Assembly: GCA_002778215.1 (NCBI GenBank)
Contig: PCDM01000018.1
Coordinates: 6,696,001-6,760,000, forward strand
From: Esteya vermicola
Lineage: Eukaryota; Ascomycota; Sordariomycetes; Ophiostomatales; Ophiostomataceae
Direction: 5' to 3'
DNA length: 64,000 nucleotides
Made by a program: the position numbers and the translations under genes. This document shows, piece after piece, positions 12,563 through 23,667 of this stretch; positions within the stretch are counted from its first letter, which is position 1, and each line of letters begins with the position of its first letter. A model generated the notes under the pieces. It saw nothing but the letters and a program-made list of their open reading frames with translations, had not been told where the DNA came from and ran no database searches.

Positions 12563-12975
12563 TGATGCAGCAAGTAGAGCGCAATAGTAAACGCCTAGCT
12601 TTGTTTACGGAGATTCTAGAGAATATAGTCCATGGACACGGTGGATGGGGCTGCCATCTTATACTAGGGACAGTATGGAAACGGATCTTTCGATTTGGAC
12701 CAGAAATGCTCTGCTCTGCATCACTGGTTGCTAATGTAGAAGGTGGGCGCACAATCTAGCACGCAGGTCGATGGCGTCATCGCATCACGAAATTGGCACA
12801 TCAAAATGCTTATACATGCTTAGAGCATGGTTTAACAATATCTAGCGTCGAGAGCAGGTGGCTGACCAAGAACGGAGTAGAGTCAAGAGAATGACCAGAA
12901 TCACTGGCCTGGCCATCGGGACGGGATACCACGTAAATTCTGAAGAAACGATGAGAAGCAATTTCATTTTGTCTC
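12563..12975. other. intergenic, upstream of the monooxygenase
   Basis: About 410 bp between two same-strand genes. It should contain the monooxygenase promoter. I see no gene and no clear motif. Confidence 0.4.
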
Positions 12976-14364
12976 CTATACGCTGGCTAGACTGAACAAG
13001 ACTTTGGCAGCCTCAACAACTGTTTCCTCTAGACTCCGCCAACGCATTCCCAGCTCCTTTTCGGCTTTGCTCGTGTCGTTAACAAAGCTGGGGTTGAGGG
13101 GTAAGCCTTCGTCCTCAGATACGGGAAACAAGTCTGCCTGTTCTGGAAAGTTCTTGCGCAGCAGAGCAAAAATACGCCGGTATGAGTAGCTGCCAGACAC
13201 AATCATGTAGCGTTGATTTTTACACTTGGGCCACGTGAGGGCCTTCAAGTGCGCTTCTGCCACGTCAAGGACGTTGGAGAATACCTGGTGCATTGGCTGT
13301 CAGCCTCTTGATTACCCCCCCGCTGCCGCAGGACGACATCTATAACTTACCGGACTAGGGTCCCCGGGATAGCTGGAATTTGCCTCTTGGATGTGGTGCC
13401 ACAGCCGAGCACTCGCTGCATCCAAGTCTGCCAGGCTCCCCAGGACTTGCATAGGCTGTCCATAAATGGTTCCCGGGCAGATCACGACAACGTCAAAGGA
13501 AATCACGCCGCTGTTGACGGCCTCCCACACCAATTTCTCTGCCAATGTCTTTCCTGCACCTAGGGTGTGATTAGACAGATGTACATGAATGATGTATTCT
13601 GGCATAGTCTTGCCAGCGTTCTCCACGACTACAAACGACTGCCACTCACAGTAACTGGTCACTGCCATGTGCTGGCCTGTCGTCGACGTTGCCTTTTCCC
13701 AGGAAGTTGGGTTCCAATCCTCTTCGGTATAGCTTTCGACTCTTAGCATTGTGGGCAGGGGAAAATACAGAGACAAACGTACACCTTTCCTAGCCCCGTG
13801 CCTAGATGCGGGTCATCGTTGATGGCGGCCACTGTCGATGTATAGACTAGTCGCCGAACTTTTGGCTCCTTGCTACAAGCATCCAAGATCTGCTTGACGC
13901 CTTGCGTCTGCGGTATCATAATGTCTTCTGCTTTCTGTAGTTGAAAATCAGATGCCGTCAGTATTTTCGAGAATGGCAAGCCTAGACCGAAGCATCTGCT
14001 AACCTCATGAGTCAAAGTGTACGGCCCGGCCACATGCACCACAGCGTCACATCCTTTTACGGCTTCATCATACACTGGCGTGTCCTTTGATGCATGGTCG
14101 GGAATGATAACCCATTCGATTATTATGTCAGGATACTTTGCTGACCATGCAGCTGCCCGTTGGGGAGATCGTGAAGTCCCTTTGAGGGGAAAGCCAGCTC
14201 GAGCAATATCTAGGGCCACGGCAGTCTATTGACACATTTTTATAGTGTCAGCATGGAAAACCGTGAGACTGAAAATCAAACCATAAAGGCAGCCTTACCC
14301 CGACAAGACCAGTTGTTCCCGTCACGAGAACTGTCGGGGTCGGAGAGATCAGGGAGATGGACAT
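12976..14364 (-). CDS. NAD(P)-dependent epimerase/reductase (extended SDR, dihydroflavonol-reductase-like)
   Basis: Oxidoreductase of the extended short-chain dehydrogenase type. Exon 1 opens with MSISLISPTPTVLVTGTTGL and gives the Rossmann motif TGTTGLVG. Exon 2 carries AVVHVAGP, then VRRLVYTSTVAAI. The catalytic Tyr-x3-Lys appears only after correct splicing, as YCAGK, across an intron at about 13560-13650; an unspliced reading would miss it. The C-terminal part contains VFSNVLDVAEAHLKAL, typical of cinnamoyl-CoA or dihydroflavonol reductase relatives. There are about six exons and roughly 340 residues, normal for the family. The substrate is unknown; a ketone or aldehyde from the neighbouring monooxygenase product is possible. 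Confidence 0.85.
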
Positions 14365-14771
14365 TCTGGAGCGTGAAGTGCAAGGGATTCAAATGGAAAT
14401 GTTAGATTCATAGTGGAAGAGTGTCTCGTTATGTAGCTTTGTAAATAATTCTGTTCATACGGCTTCTTAGCCCATGATAGAAGCATAATGCCGGCGGCGG
14501 ATCCGGCTTCTTGGAGATTACGACCTTATCAGACACACAGCTTGTCCTTGTCTCCTCTAGTGGCTTTGCAGCTCAGGGTATAGAAAGGAATTTCTTACCG
14601 AGGGTCCTCGGCTTGTCCAAGTCATACGCCATCACAAAATCTGCCATTAATGATATTTATTTGCAGGCGGTAACTGGGGTGCATCATGATGACAATATTT
14701 TCGTACCTTCTCAAACATGTACTATGAAGCCAATTCGCCAAACTCCATCGTCGTCATGGTGGGCTTTTAAA
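14365..14771. other. intergenic, upstream of the reductase
   Basis: About 400 bp between the reductase start and the stop of the WD40 gene, both on the minus strand. A plus-strand open frame crossing into 15068 is an antisense shadow of the neighbouring exon. Confidence 0.5.
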
Positions 14772-17700
14772 TCATACAATGTAAGCCTCCTTATTGCTGG
14801 TTCGAAACGTTGCTTCTCCGTGGTCGTCCTCCGAAATATCCAAATCCTGCCACAGAACGTCCTCATCCACTTCTACAGCCTCCAATACCTCCTCCGTTTC
14901 CGCCTCCTGCTTATCTCCGTTTCCGGTGAAGAATGCGGATCGGTCCGTGAACAACTCGCCTTGCACGAGTCCTCCCCCCTTAGGCCTGATCACGTGCAAC
15001 TGGTACGCAAACACGATTCCGGGTGCCGTCTCGTAGCTGACTGCATTGCACTTTTGGGCACTTTGTGATATGCTCCCTCCAACCTCCAGTGGAAGAGGAC
15101 TAGCGGCAACTGCTGCTGATGCGCCTAGTGAGGCTGCTATCTCCCGACCCCGCTCATCTGTCACGGAGAAGCTCTGCAAGGCCACTCGCAGACCCGTCAC
15201 GACATAAATGGTCGTGAACGAAGACTCAGTGACACATAATCTGCCTTCGCCATAATGTTGCGAATCTGTATGTGGGTTCTTGAACAGGAAGACAGGACTT
15301 GTTATATTAGCTATACGTGGACTTTTAAAAGTGTTGGATTATGGTCACTTACACACAGACGGCATGTGCCCAGCAACAACAAAGATTCGGTTTTTGTCAA
15401 ATATGTATCCGTTCTTGATTGCATCCGACTCTGGTTGATTGATAATACCGTCGGTGGGATCCAGATAAACGACCTAACGACAAGCATGTTCAGAATTGGG
15501 GGTTTTCTCATGACACTTACAGGGTAACTCTGTTCTTCTACTTACCTGGCCCACTTGTAATTCAGTGGGTGCGCTGAGGCGAACGTAGTCTATATTGTCT
15601 CTGGCATCAGGGCGCTTATGGACTATCTCTACTTTCTTTGGCAGCTGATCCTGTTCCTGTAGTGATATGTCCCCGATACATTTGGCATCCCTCGTCCAAA
15701 GGTAGACTTCGTTATAGTGTGATATCGATACTTGGAAATCCTTGCCCACGAACGAAGCAGAGGCAAACAAATAGACGCCACAGTCAATATCGGATGCTAT
15801 CGTCATATCTTGCGTGTACAAGAGCCTGACAGAGCCTGCCGAAATACAAGCTAAGATTTCGTCACCCGGCGAAAAGAATTCAGAAAAAAATCCTTGTGAT
15901 TGTGTTGCATGTTCGGATTTGGCATTCTCGGGCACAGCACATCGAAACCAATCGCGTACACCTATAAGGTACGCAGTCGTAGACCGAAGAGCATAGGCAA
16001 TCATGTGGCCATCGTGAGAAAACGCCACCGTGTTAAAGCTCCCTTCACCAATTACGTCTTCGTGGGAGAATATGGACGGCGTTGCTTCAATGTTGGGATC
16101 CAGGCTTTTAATGTGGATGGACTGCCCGAATTCAGTAGGCACAGCATAAGCCACATATTGAAGATCGCGCGAAAATGTGGCACATGTAATAGAGGGGTAT
16201 GGAAGCCTCAGAGTCCAATACTCATGAGACGCCAGATCGCAAATCTTGACCACCCCCGTCTCTGACGCCATTGCAACTTTATGGCTGTCGGCTGAAAATG
16301 AAATGTACTGAAAAGTTATTCCTGCCTCGAGAACGTGAGTCCACGCAGCCATGGCGAGATTCCAGACGCAGACAGAGCAATCGTTTGAAGAAGATGCCAA
16401 GAGCTTGCCATCCGGGGAGAAAGCAATGGCAAGGACCTCTTTAGTATGCCCGTAATACGACCGGTGGTGTTGACCCGACGTCGTAACAGAAACAACAAAA
16501 GAGTTGTCTCTGTTCAGACCAGACGCTATCAGTCGGCCATTGGGCGTGATACAAACATTGGCATCCATCCCTAGGAGGGAGCTGCGCGAAGAGCTTTGAT
16601 GACTCTGGATCCGGGATGACCCATCGCCCCCCATCTCACCAAAGTAACGATTCGTGAGAAAATAATCGGTATACTCTTTCTGCTGAGTGTCAGGCGGGGC
16701 ATCATCTGCCGGGATGTCCGTCTCGTAGGAAGATAGCTGCAGCCCTACGGCCGTCTCATCATGCAAATCTACACCGTCCAGCCACTGCAGAAGAGAGGAT
16801 GAACTCGCTGCGTCGTTGGGTAATCTGAAGCTTCCTGGTGGGACGTTGACATTGTGAGTTGGTGGCTGAGGCCAGGGAAGAGCGCGAAGGACAAATTCGT
16901 AGGTATGTTGTAAAACGTGTGTAATGAGGGTTGGCGAGTCTTCGGGGCCGTGACTAGGATAAAGGGGGCATGATGTGATTCCCATATTTTGCACTTCAGA
17001 CCAAGAAAGAAGGGTGGTCGGCTGGTTTTCAAGAAGCTCATCCTCGTGGTGATCCAGGAAGTGCGCCGTCATGCTCTCCTGAGTTGTGCATCGAGCACCT
17101 TCTTCCTCGCAAAACGGACATTCCCAGTACTTTGGATGCACCCGCTTCACATGTGCCATCCACTCATTCCGAGTGCAGAAAATCTCATGCGGGGTGGGAC
17201 AGTCTTGGGCTATGCAGGTGTACGGACACAAATCTTCGATGATATGTTTCCTAAAAATCCGTTAGAACTCACAATCAACAAGTGGTAGAGATGGTTTCTA
17301 CAGCACATACTTCCATGCAACCAGGTCACGAAGAGTATTTACCGGTACAGCCTGGCAGCAGCATGGACATCTCGATATGGCCCTGCCGAGGATGACGTCA
17401 GGTGGCCGAGGAAATTCGGCATCCGAGGCAATGTTTGTAATCTGCGTCACTACCTTGGACGGATTGTATTTCATCGTCCCTGCTGCTGTCGATGCGTGAG
17501 AGAATCCGGAAACTACGGCAGGTGCCCGTTGCGCGTTTTTGGTGATATCCTTTGGGTGTGAGCGCCGACCGTCATTCTCCTTGCCTGGTTCCTGTGTCGG
17601 CACACGGACGGGTCGAGGCTCTATCTCAGGGGCAGTATCGAAAGACGTAGTTCGTTGGGGAGCTGGCTGCTTTGTGACTGCCCCATAGTGGTTCATCGAG

Positions 17701-18296
17701 TGTTTCTGTGCCACCAGAAAGCTGTGTCGTCGTCTGAGATTCGCATGGATCAAGCGCTTCTGTAGTTCGGACAGCTTTGAAGCGTCTAGATCGCCAGCCT
17801 CATGGGCGTCTTTGGTAGGGTGAAGAAGAACTATACATTCAAGATGTCGCCTGAACTCGTCGTAATTGTCTGGATTGAATGTCTGACCTGCTCGACGACT
17901 GCGAGACGCCTTCCCGGTCCGACGAATGGCCACTCCGATGAGAATTAGGTTCCGGATGGCCGAATCGATATTGTTCATGCCCGTGACCAAGTTGGCGTCG
18001 TCGTCAGAGAGTGTGCCGTAATAGTCGAGGGAGTCGGCCAGCATTATCAGGATCCTTTTGACTACATTGAGATCTTCTGGTCGTCCGCGGAGTCTCGAAT
18101 CAAGCGAGAATCCTGGTTTCGCCAAGGCCCCGACATTATCGGCCCAGAGGCGAACATCGGCTAGGCGAGGTTCCAGCTGTCCGTGATCTTTACAGTCAGA
18201 TGCACAGAGTTCGGAGAACTTGGAGAGGCACAGCTTCGTCAGGGCCTGCGCAGACGCATCCGTACTCTCCATCCTCTCACCAGGGGGGTCAAGCAT
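14772..18296 (-). CDS. helical/C2H2/WD40 protein with possible gasdermin-like C-terminal module
   Basis: One gene of four exons (18296-17311, 17250-15546, 15473-15353, 15265-14772), about 1,100 residues; all three junctions are phase-compatible. The N-terminal 300 residues are helical, of the type common in fungal acuF-like C2H2 proteins (RLADVRLWADNVGAL, LRRRHSFLVAQKH). A Cys/His-rich zone spans the first intron (CPCC, YTC...DC, ECPFCEE...HFLDHH). A degenerate WD40 propeller follows (GHTKEVLAIAFSPDG, SSSNDCSVCVWNL). The last roughly 190 residues are different: VGQVVYLDPTDG, IYVVTGLRV, then APGIVFAYQLHVIRP and a charged acidic end. This order resembles a widespread fungal family, and the last two blocks align by eye with YVVTE and the IPSG-LAFRV strand of gasdermin pore domains. 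The central part is shorter than usual. The start could be 18296 or 18272. The gene is divergent from an S8 protease. Gene structure is solid; the tail's identity is tentative. Confidence 0.75.
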
Positions 18297-18586
18297 ATGT
18301 TCATCCGACTAGGATCTCATCTTTTCTGTTGATGGAAACCTGAGAAAGGAGGGGTACCATTATGAACTACCCCGCCACAGATAACTGTTGCAGAACACAG
18401 CTGACTGAAACTGTGGCATAAACTGATTTCTTGCCCATCGGGCAGGTCGAGCCTGCTGGACCAGGTGGGGCGTTGTTCAGTGTGTCTGCATCTCGCATTC
18501 TCAATTTTTTTACCCGCTCTTCTGCCCTTTCTCTCCATGCTTCTTTCATCATTGTTCTTGAGTCTCCTCGTACTTTTCGCTATCCA
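18297..18586. promoter_or_regulatory. divergent promoter between WD40 protein and S8 protease genes
   Basis: About 290 bp separate the two ATGs, so the genes probably share control elements. The protease frame is open upstream to an ATG at 18431; if that start is used the shared region shrinks to about 135 bp. Confidence 0.5.
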
Positions 18587-21381
18587 ATGGCGCGAAGCAG
18601 TTCAGTCCTGGCTTCCCTTGCCAAGGGATATTCCGTTGATATTTTTAAATTAAGTGATATGAAGCTGCTGGACACCTCCCACAATAGCTACAACCTGGCA
18701 AACAATATAGCCACCCGCCTCTATCTGATTTCTTCTTACCTTGAGTCTTTGCCGCCTTACTGGATCGAGCCTGAGATTGATCAGGTATCCGAGTCGATAT
18801 TGGGAGATTTGCGAGTTATGACGCGGTCGGGTGCGTCGACTGGGACACTCCTTTACAGCATAAGGAATCTAATTAGTCCCATTACGATTTCTGAGGACTA
18901 TGTGTGTCTTGCCAGCAATTTCAAGACAAGGAAAAATGATGTCAAGCGCCTCTACGATAACTGCGACAGACTCTGCCAAATCCTGACCAACCTGGCGAAT
19001 GGTAACGATGCAGAGGGACTGCCCGACGCAGTCTTTCAACAAGCGGATCCTGACATAGCTGATGGTCTTGGAGGCGGAGTATTTGATGCCATCCAAAGCA
19101 TCGTAGAGTGCGACCCAAGTGTGCATAATGCTTCTTATACGATGGAGACTCGAAGACATCCGACACGATTGTGTCTTTTGAAGCACGAGCACGGGCACGA
19201 GCACCAGTACCAAGACCGTAGCAGCCAAGACCAGATGACTCACGGTATTGTGTTTATGGTATCTACCATGAATATGTCTGTGTGGCAAGAATGTTGCTTG
19301 ACCACGTAGGTGTCCCTGAAGTCCTCACACGAATGGCAGCCGGCTTCTGTAGCTAATTGAGCAACCAGCGGCCAGTGCGACCCAGACAAGCAGAAGCAGT
19401 GTCTTCACTACGGTGACCTATGTCAGCTGCTGGAACGACAACTTACTGCTCGACTCTATTTCTCATTCGACATGGACCAAGGCGTGTCCTTGCTGAAAGA
19501 TGCAGGCACGTTACGTCACGTCCTCAAGGAAGGCGGCGGGCATAGTCTTGCCAACGTTCTCCACGACTACCATCTTTCACCCAAGGACAAGATCTTGCTC
19601 GCATGCACAATCACACAAGCCTACTGGACATACTATGACTCGGAATTTATGCGAACAAAGTGGACGAGTAAGACGGTGTGGTTCATGCCAGAGGAGGACG
19701 GCGACATCCACAACGACAGGCTTCCCCTGAGGGCATACCTGTCGTTCCCTTTTGGCATTCCCGGAAGTGATACAGAGCCAGAGATTGTGTACGAGGACAT
19801 GCTGACCCATCGATGTCCTCGTATATTTGATATTGCTGTATTGCTTCTAGAAATCTGTCTCGGCACTCCCTTCCGCCCAGGAAAGCGAGCGGATAAGGTG
19901 GCGCTAGCCAATATGAACCACAAGATTGCAAACAGCATGCTGGACAGGCTGATGAAATCAAAGTGGGATGGGTTCATGGGCATGGAATATGTTTGCACGG
20001 CCATTCGGTTTTGTTTGAATGGGGACAATTTTCTTCCCAAGAACACAGCGTCCAAATTGGGAAAGCAGCGCCATGCGCATGCTGTCCAGGAGACATCACA
20101 GTCTGACAGCCAAAAAGCAGACATGCGGACAAGAAGACTCAAGTTCTACAGGCATGTAGTCCTTCCACTGCATTGGCTCCGGAAACAAGGGTTTCATGCC
20201 CAGGATGGAGATGTTACGTATGTCAGTCGCAAGGCTGCTGATGACAAACAGACACGGACGGCAACCACTGCGCAACTATCCCCGGAGCCCGATGCATGGT
20301 TTCACACCGCACTGCTACCAAGACTCTGGCTGCATGACCTCACTAAAATAAGCTGCTTTGTGGAGAGCAAACGGCGAGAATGCCGATCAAAGACTTCCAT
20401 CTGCATTGCCATTCTCGATACGGGATTAAATAGAGAGTTCCCCGCCTTTAACGATAGACGGGAAATGCTGAGAAGTGTTATCCATGAAAGAGACTTTGTG
20501 AGCCTTGACTCGACGTCCACCACCATGACCGACACCTTTGGCCACGGCACATTGATGGCTGGAATCATCATGGAGTGCAACCCTGGTGCCAAGATCGCAG
20601 TGGCTCGCGTGTCCGAGGGCACGAACAAGCTCGAGGGCCGACAGAGGAATATAAAGGAGGTGAGTCCATGGATACCATTTCCAGTGTCATACTCTCACAG
20701 TGCGGATGTTGTTAACGCCTGCAACAGGCGATCCTCTGGGCTGGACAAACTGTCAGGGCGGATATTATTTCCATGTCCTTTGGGTTCCGCTGCGACGACC
20801 CAGAGATAGCAGAGGCCATTGAGACTGTGCACAGAGAACGCAAGGGAGAGGTCATTTTCATGGCAAGCGCTGGAAATTCGTCCACCGACGACGAGAGTTT
20901 CCCTGCCCGCCACCACGAGGTCATTTCCGTCTATGCCACTGATCCGGATGGTGTGTTTTTATCTAGCAATCCCGTGAGCACCGGAAACGGTGCATCTCTG
21001 CTTGGCACGTATGGCAGCGACCTTCCCGACACCATGTGCAACGAATTTAGCGCCATGTACCCCGGTATATGCCAGCCGGGGTCCTCGGTAGCCACGGCTG
21101 TCATGGCAGCAGTGGGAGCGGCCATGCTGAGCTACGCTTCTATCCTGCCACAGCTTGCTTTCGGGGGTACCGACAAGGTAGCCCAATCAGAGAGCAACAT
21201 CCGACGGTTGTGGACAACCAGGGGAATGGAGCGACTCCTATTCGCAATGGCACAACCAGCACCAAACAGCCAAAAGAGGGCTGTGAAACCCATCTATTTC
21301 TGGAAGGAAAACAGAGATTTTATGGCCATGCACGGTGCGATTCAGTATGCCCTTCGAAAGCTTGAGACGAGAAATCCATAG
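18587..21381 (+). CDS. subtilisin-like (S8) serine protease with DUF7580-like N-terminal module
   Basis: Three exons (18587-19305, 19369-20659, 20728-21381) give 887 residues. Two in-frame stops at 19307 and about 19358 are removed by intron 1 (GTAGGT donor, CTAAT branch, CAG), so this is not a pseudogene. The first 250 residues are helical without a known signature. The middle (from about residue 280) resembles DUF7580 of fungal NLR-type and kinase-like proteins: LANVLHDYHLSPKDKILLAC, then RIFDIAVLLLEICLG and a YVCTAIRFCL repeat-like end. The S8 domain has the full triad: Asp in AILDTG (about 590), His in FGHGTLMAG (about 632), Ser in GSSVATAVMA (about 788), plus the oxyanion Asn in ASAGNSS. 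No signal peptide or secretion propeptide is seen, so it probably acts inside the cell. This architecture occurs in fungal HET-Q2-type proteases, which cleave gasdermin-like partners. Confidence 0.88.
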
Positions 21382-21768
21382 CGTCTGGGCTAAAAAGAAC
21401 TGGAAACATGTCTCTCCCCAATTTGGTGATGGTAGGTCATTGCAGCATAAAGGGAAGGTGGTAATGATGGGCGGGGTTGTGGCAAGTGCAATTCTCAAAG
21501 CCCTTCAAACCTCGAGATTCCATACGGAGTACATAGTAGTATACGAGTACAGTGGGCGAATGGGCTTCCAAGACATTTAGTCGCTGCCTAATATCAAAAG
21601 AGCCAAGCACTGGTCTCTAAGGTCAACTATTAAACTGCTGCCTAGAACAAATGCACTCTAGGCTGCCTCCATTTTTCCAGGTATATTGAAGCAACCTGCG
21701 GAGTATGCGAATGCTTTCACCCCCTCTCTAGAAGAAGAATTCAAAGAATTCAAACGACATCAGCCATC
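21382..21768. other. intergenic, upstream of the ankyrin gene
   Basis: About 390 bp holding the 3' flank of the protease gene and the ankyrin gene promoter. A TACGGAGTA word lies near 21523. No gene is supported. Confidence 0.4.
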
Positions 21769-23288
21769 ATGACCCAACTGTCTCTGACATCCATTCACCT
21801 GGCATGTACCATGCTGTCCAGCCATGCTCGACAAGCAGCAGATAACCTGGCCCATGAGGCCCAGTGCCGATCAAAGAACTCGCCAGAGAGAGCCCTTATG
21901 CGCGACCTGGAAGAGGCCCTAAAAATAGGCAGTGAGCGCACTACCAGTCTGCAGTATGCCCTCTTGGCCCCAGTTGCCATCTCATCGAGCCTGCATTCAG
22001 CCCTCACGGAACACATCCCAGCGTTTGAAGAAGCAATATCCGCCATGAGCCCAGAGGCCCTCTACATAAAGGGCGATGAAATTGACGATAAAGCGCGCGA
22101 CGAGTGTCAAAAATGTGCCTCGTCTCTCTTGTCTGTGCTACAACTCTTCCTCGTCACTCTCCGTGAGTATGTATCCTGTACTATTTCCCGTACGTAGGAT
22201 TGCCCGTCTCCCCAAACACTAAATCTAAATGTATCTTCTCCAGACCGTCTCCCGACGAGCAAGGTCGTATCCTTGGCAAGGCGCAGTCGGTCTTGTCTGA
22301 TGCGAAACAGGCGAGAAATGCCATCCTTCAGCGCCATGGCCTCATTCAGCCATCCACCATCCATGAACCCCCACCACCGTATGTCGTCGATCATAATACC
22401 GTGGCCAGCACCACGGCCGGACCATCCTCCGTGTCTCTGTCCGTGTCCGGTATCATAGACAGTGTCCGATCCACCGTTGCCTCACTTGTCCGCAAGCAGG
22501 CAGATCCCCTCGTTGTCGCTTTCTGCGCGGCTGCTGAGCAGGGCGACCTGGACAGCATGGAAGACCTTGTCCGGAAGGGTGTCGACATTTCTGGCACAGA
22601 CGAGAACGGCAACACGGCCATCCGCTGTGCCATCAGAGGCGGCCGACGCAATGCTGCACGCTTTCTACTTCTGCGCGGCGCAACCCTCGCCACCGACAGC
22701 ATGAACCAGCCACCGCTCTACCTGGCTGCCAAGGCCAGCGACGTGGAAATGGTGCGCCTACTGCTCGACTTTGGTGTCGACCCCAACACGCGCGATCTCA
22801 CCGGCCTCAGCGTCTTCACAGAGTCCCTGCGCAACAAGCGCCTCGACGTCGCCCAGCTGCTCTTGGAAAGAGGCGCCGATCCCCATGGCCGTGATCTCCT
22901 GGGACGCCCTCCCCTTGTCCTGGCGGCCTACTACGGAAATTCCGACTTGGTCAGCGGGTTGCTGGCCCGTGGTGCCAGTCCCAACGCCCGCGACGAGACC
23001 GGCCGTTCTCTCCTGAGCTGGGCTGTAGAGAAACGCAACGCTCCACTCGTGCGCCAGCTGCTCGACTTTGGTGCAGACCCCAACGTCCGTGAGCATAGCG
23101 GTCGGCATGTCGTAGCCACTGCTGTCGACATGCGCGAGGCTGCCATGGTTCGGCTGTTTGTAGAGCATAGCGCGAATCTGACGTATTTGGACGCCGCCAC
23201 TCGGCTGCAGGCAGAGAGACTGATGGCTCCAGAACACGTTTCCAGGACAGCTGTGCCTGCAGATGCTCCTCCAGCATACGGATATTAA
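21769..23288 (+). CDS. ankyrin-repeat protein with helical N-terminal domain
   Basis: Two exons (21769-22166, 22244-23288) encode 480 residues. The correct donor is GTATGT at 22167; the GTGAGT four bases earlier breaks the frame. Residues 1-150 are helical (AADNLAHEAQCRSKNSPERA, then EEAISAMSPEALY). A Pro-rich hinge near residue 190 reads HEPPPPYVVD. About six ankyrin repeats follow from about residue 240: DENGNTAIRCAIRGG, NQPPLYLAAKASDVEMVRLL, LLGRPPLVLAAYYGN, ETGRSLLSWAVEKRN, HSGRHVVATAVDM. The protein ends PADAPPAYGY. Ankyrin arrays bind other proteins; the partner is unknown. It sits between the S8 protease and a kinase on the same strand, which suggests but does not prove a shared signalling role. 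Confidence 0.85.
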
Positions 23289-23667
23289 TTATATACTGAT
23301 TACATCGTCTTACTATGCCCATTATTATGGATTAACTCGCTTGCTCATACTCTGTTTACGTGATTCCACCATTACACAACACGTGGAGAGTACAGACTTG
23401 AGTTCTCGCATAAATGAGTATCAGCGTAATAGCCCACTGTGACTTGAAAAATATGATGAGAGAAGAATCCTATGTCGATGAAATAGAGTCCAGGATCATG
23501 CTCCGCACCCCAGACTGTTATACAGCTTTGAAGCAACCCCGCCACGATTCCGAGTAATACGTAATCCACCTCGCCCATAAAGATTCGATTCATTGGACCT
23601 GGAAGCCAAGCTAAAAATGCTACAACAAAGTTTTGTCATGTAACAATAAAAATAAGAGGAGCACAAG
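23289..23667. other. intergenic, upstream of the kinase
   Basis: About 380 bp of moderately AT-rich sequence with no supported gene. It should contain the kinase promoter. Confidence 0.4.

Noticed and set aside
14511..15068. 185-codon plus-strand open frame
   Set aside because: Overlaps the last exon of the WD40 gene on the other strand, which fits a consistent splice model.
14772..15546. gasdermin-like module as an independent gene
   Set aside because: No suitable start codon or promoter-like gap is evident; the GTAAGT donor at 15545 and the phases join it to the WD40 frame. Transcripts could still overturn this.
19307..19360. protease gene as pseudogene
   Set aside because: Both in-frame stops fall in a well-formed 63 nt intron, and the catalytic triad downstream is intact.
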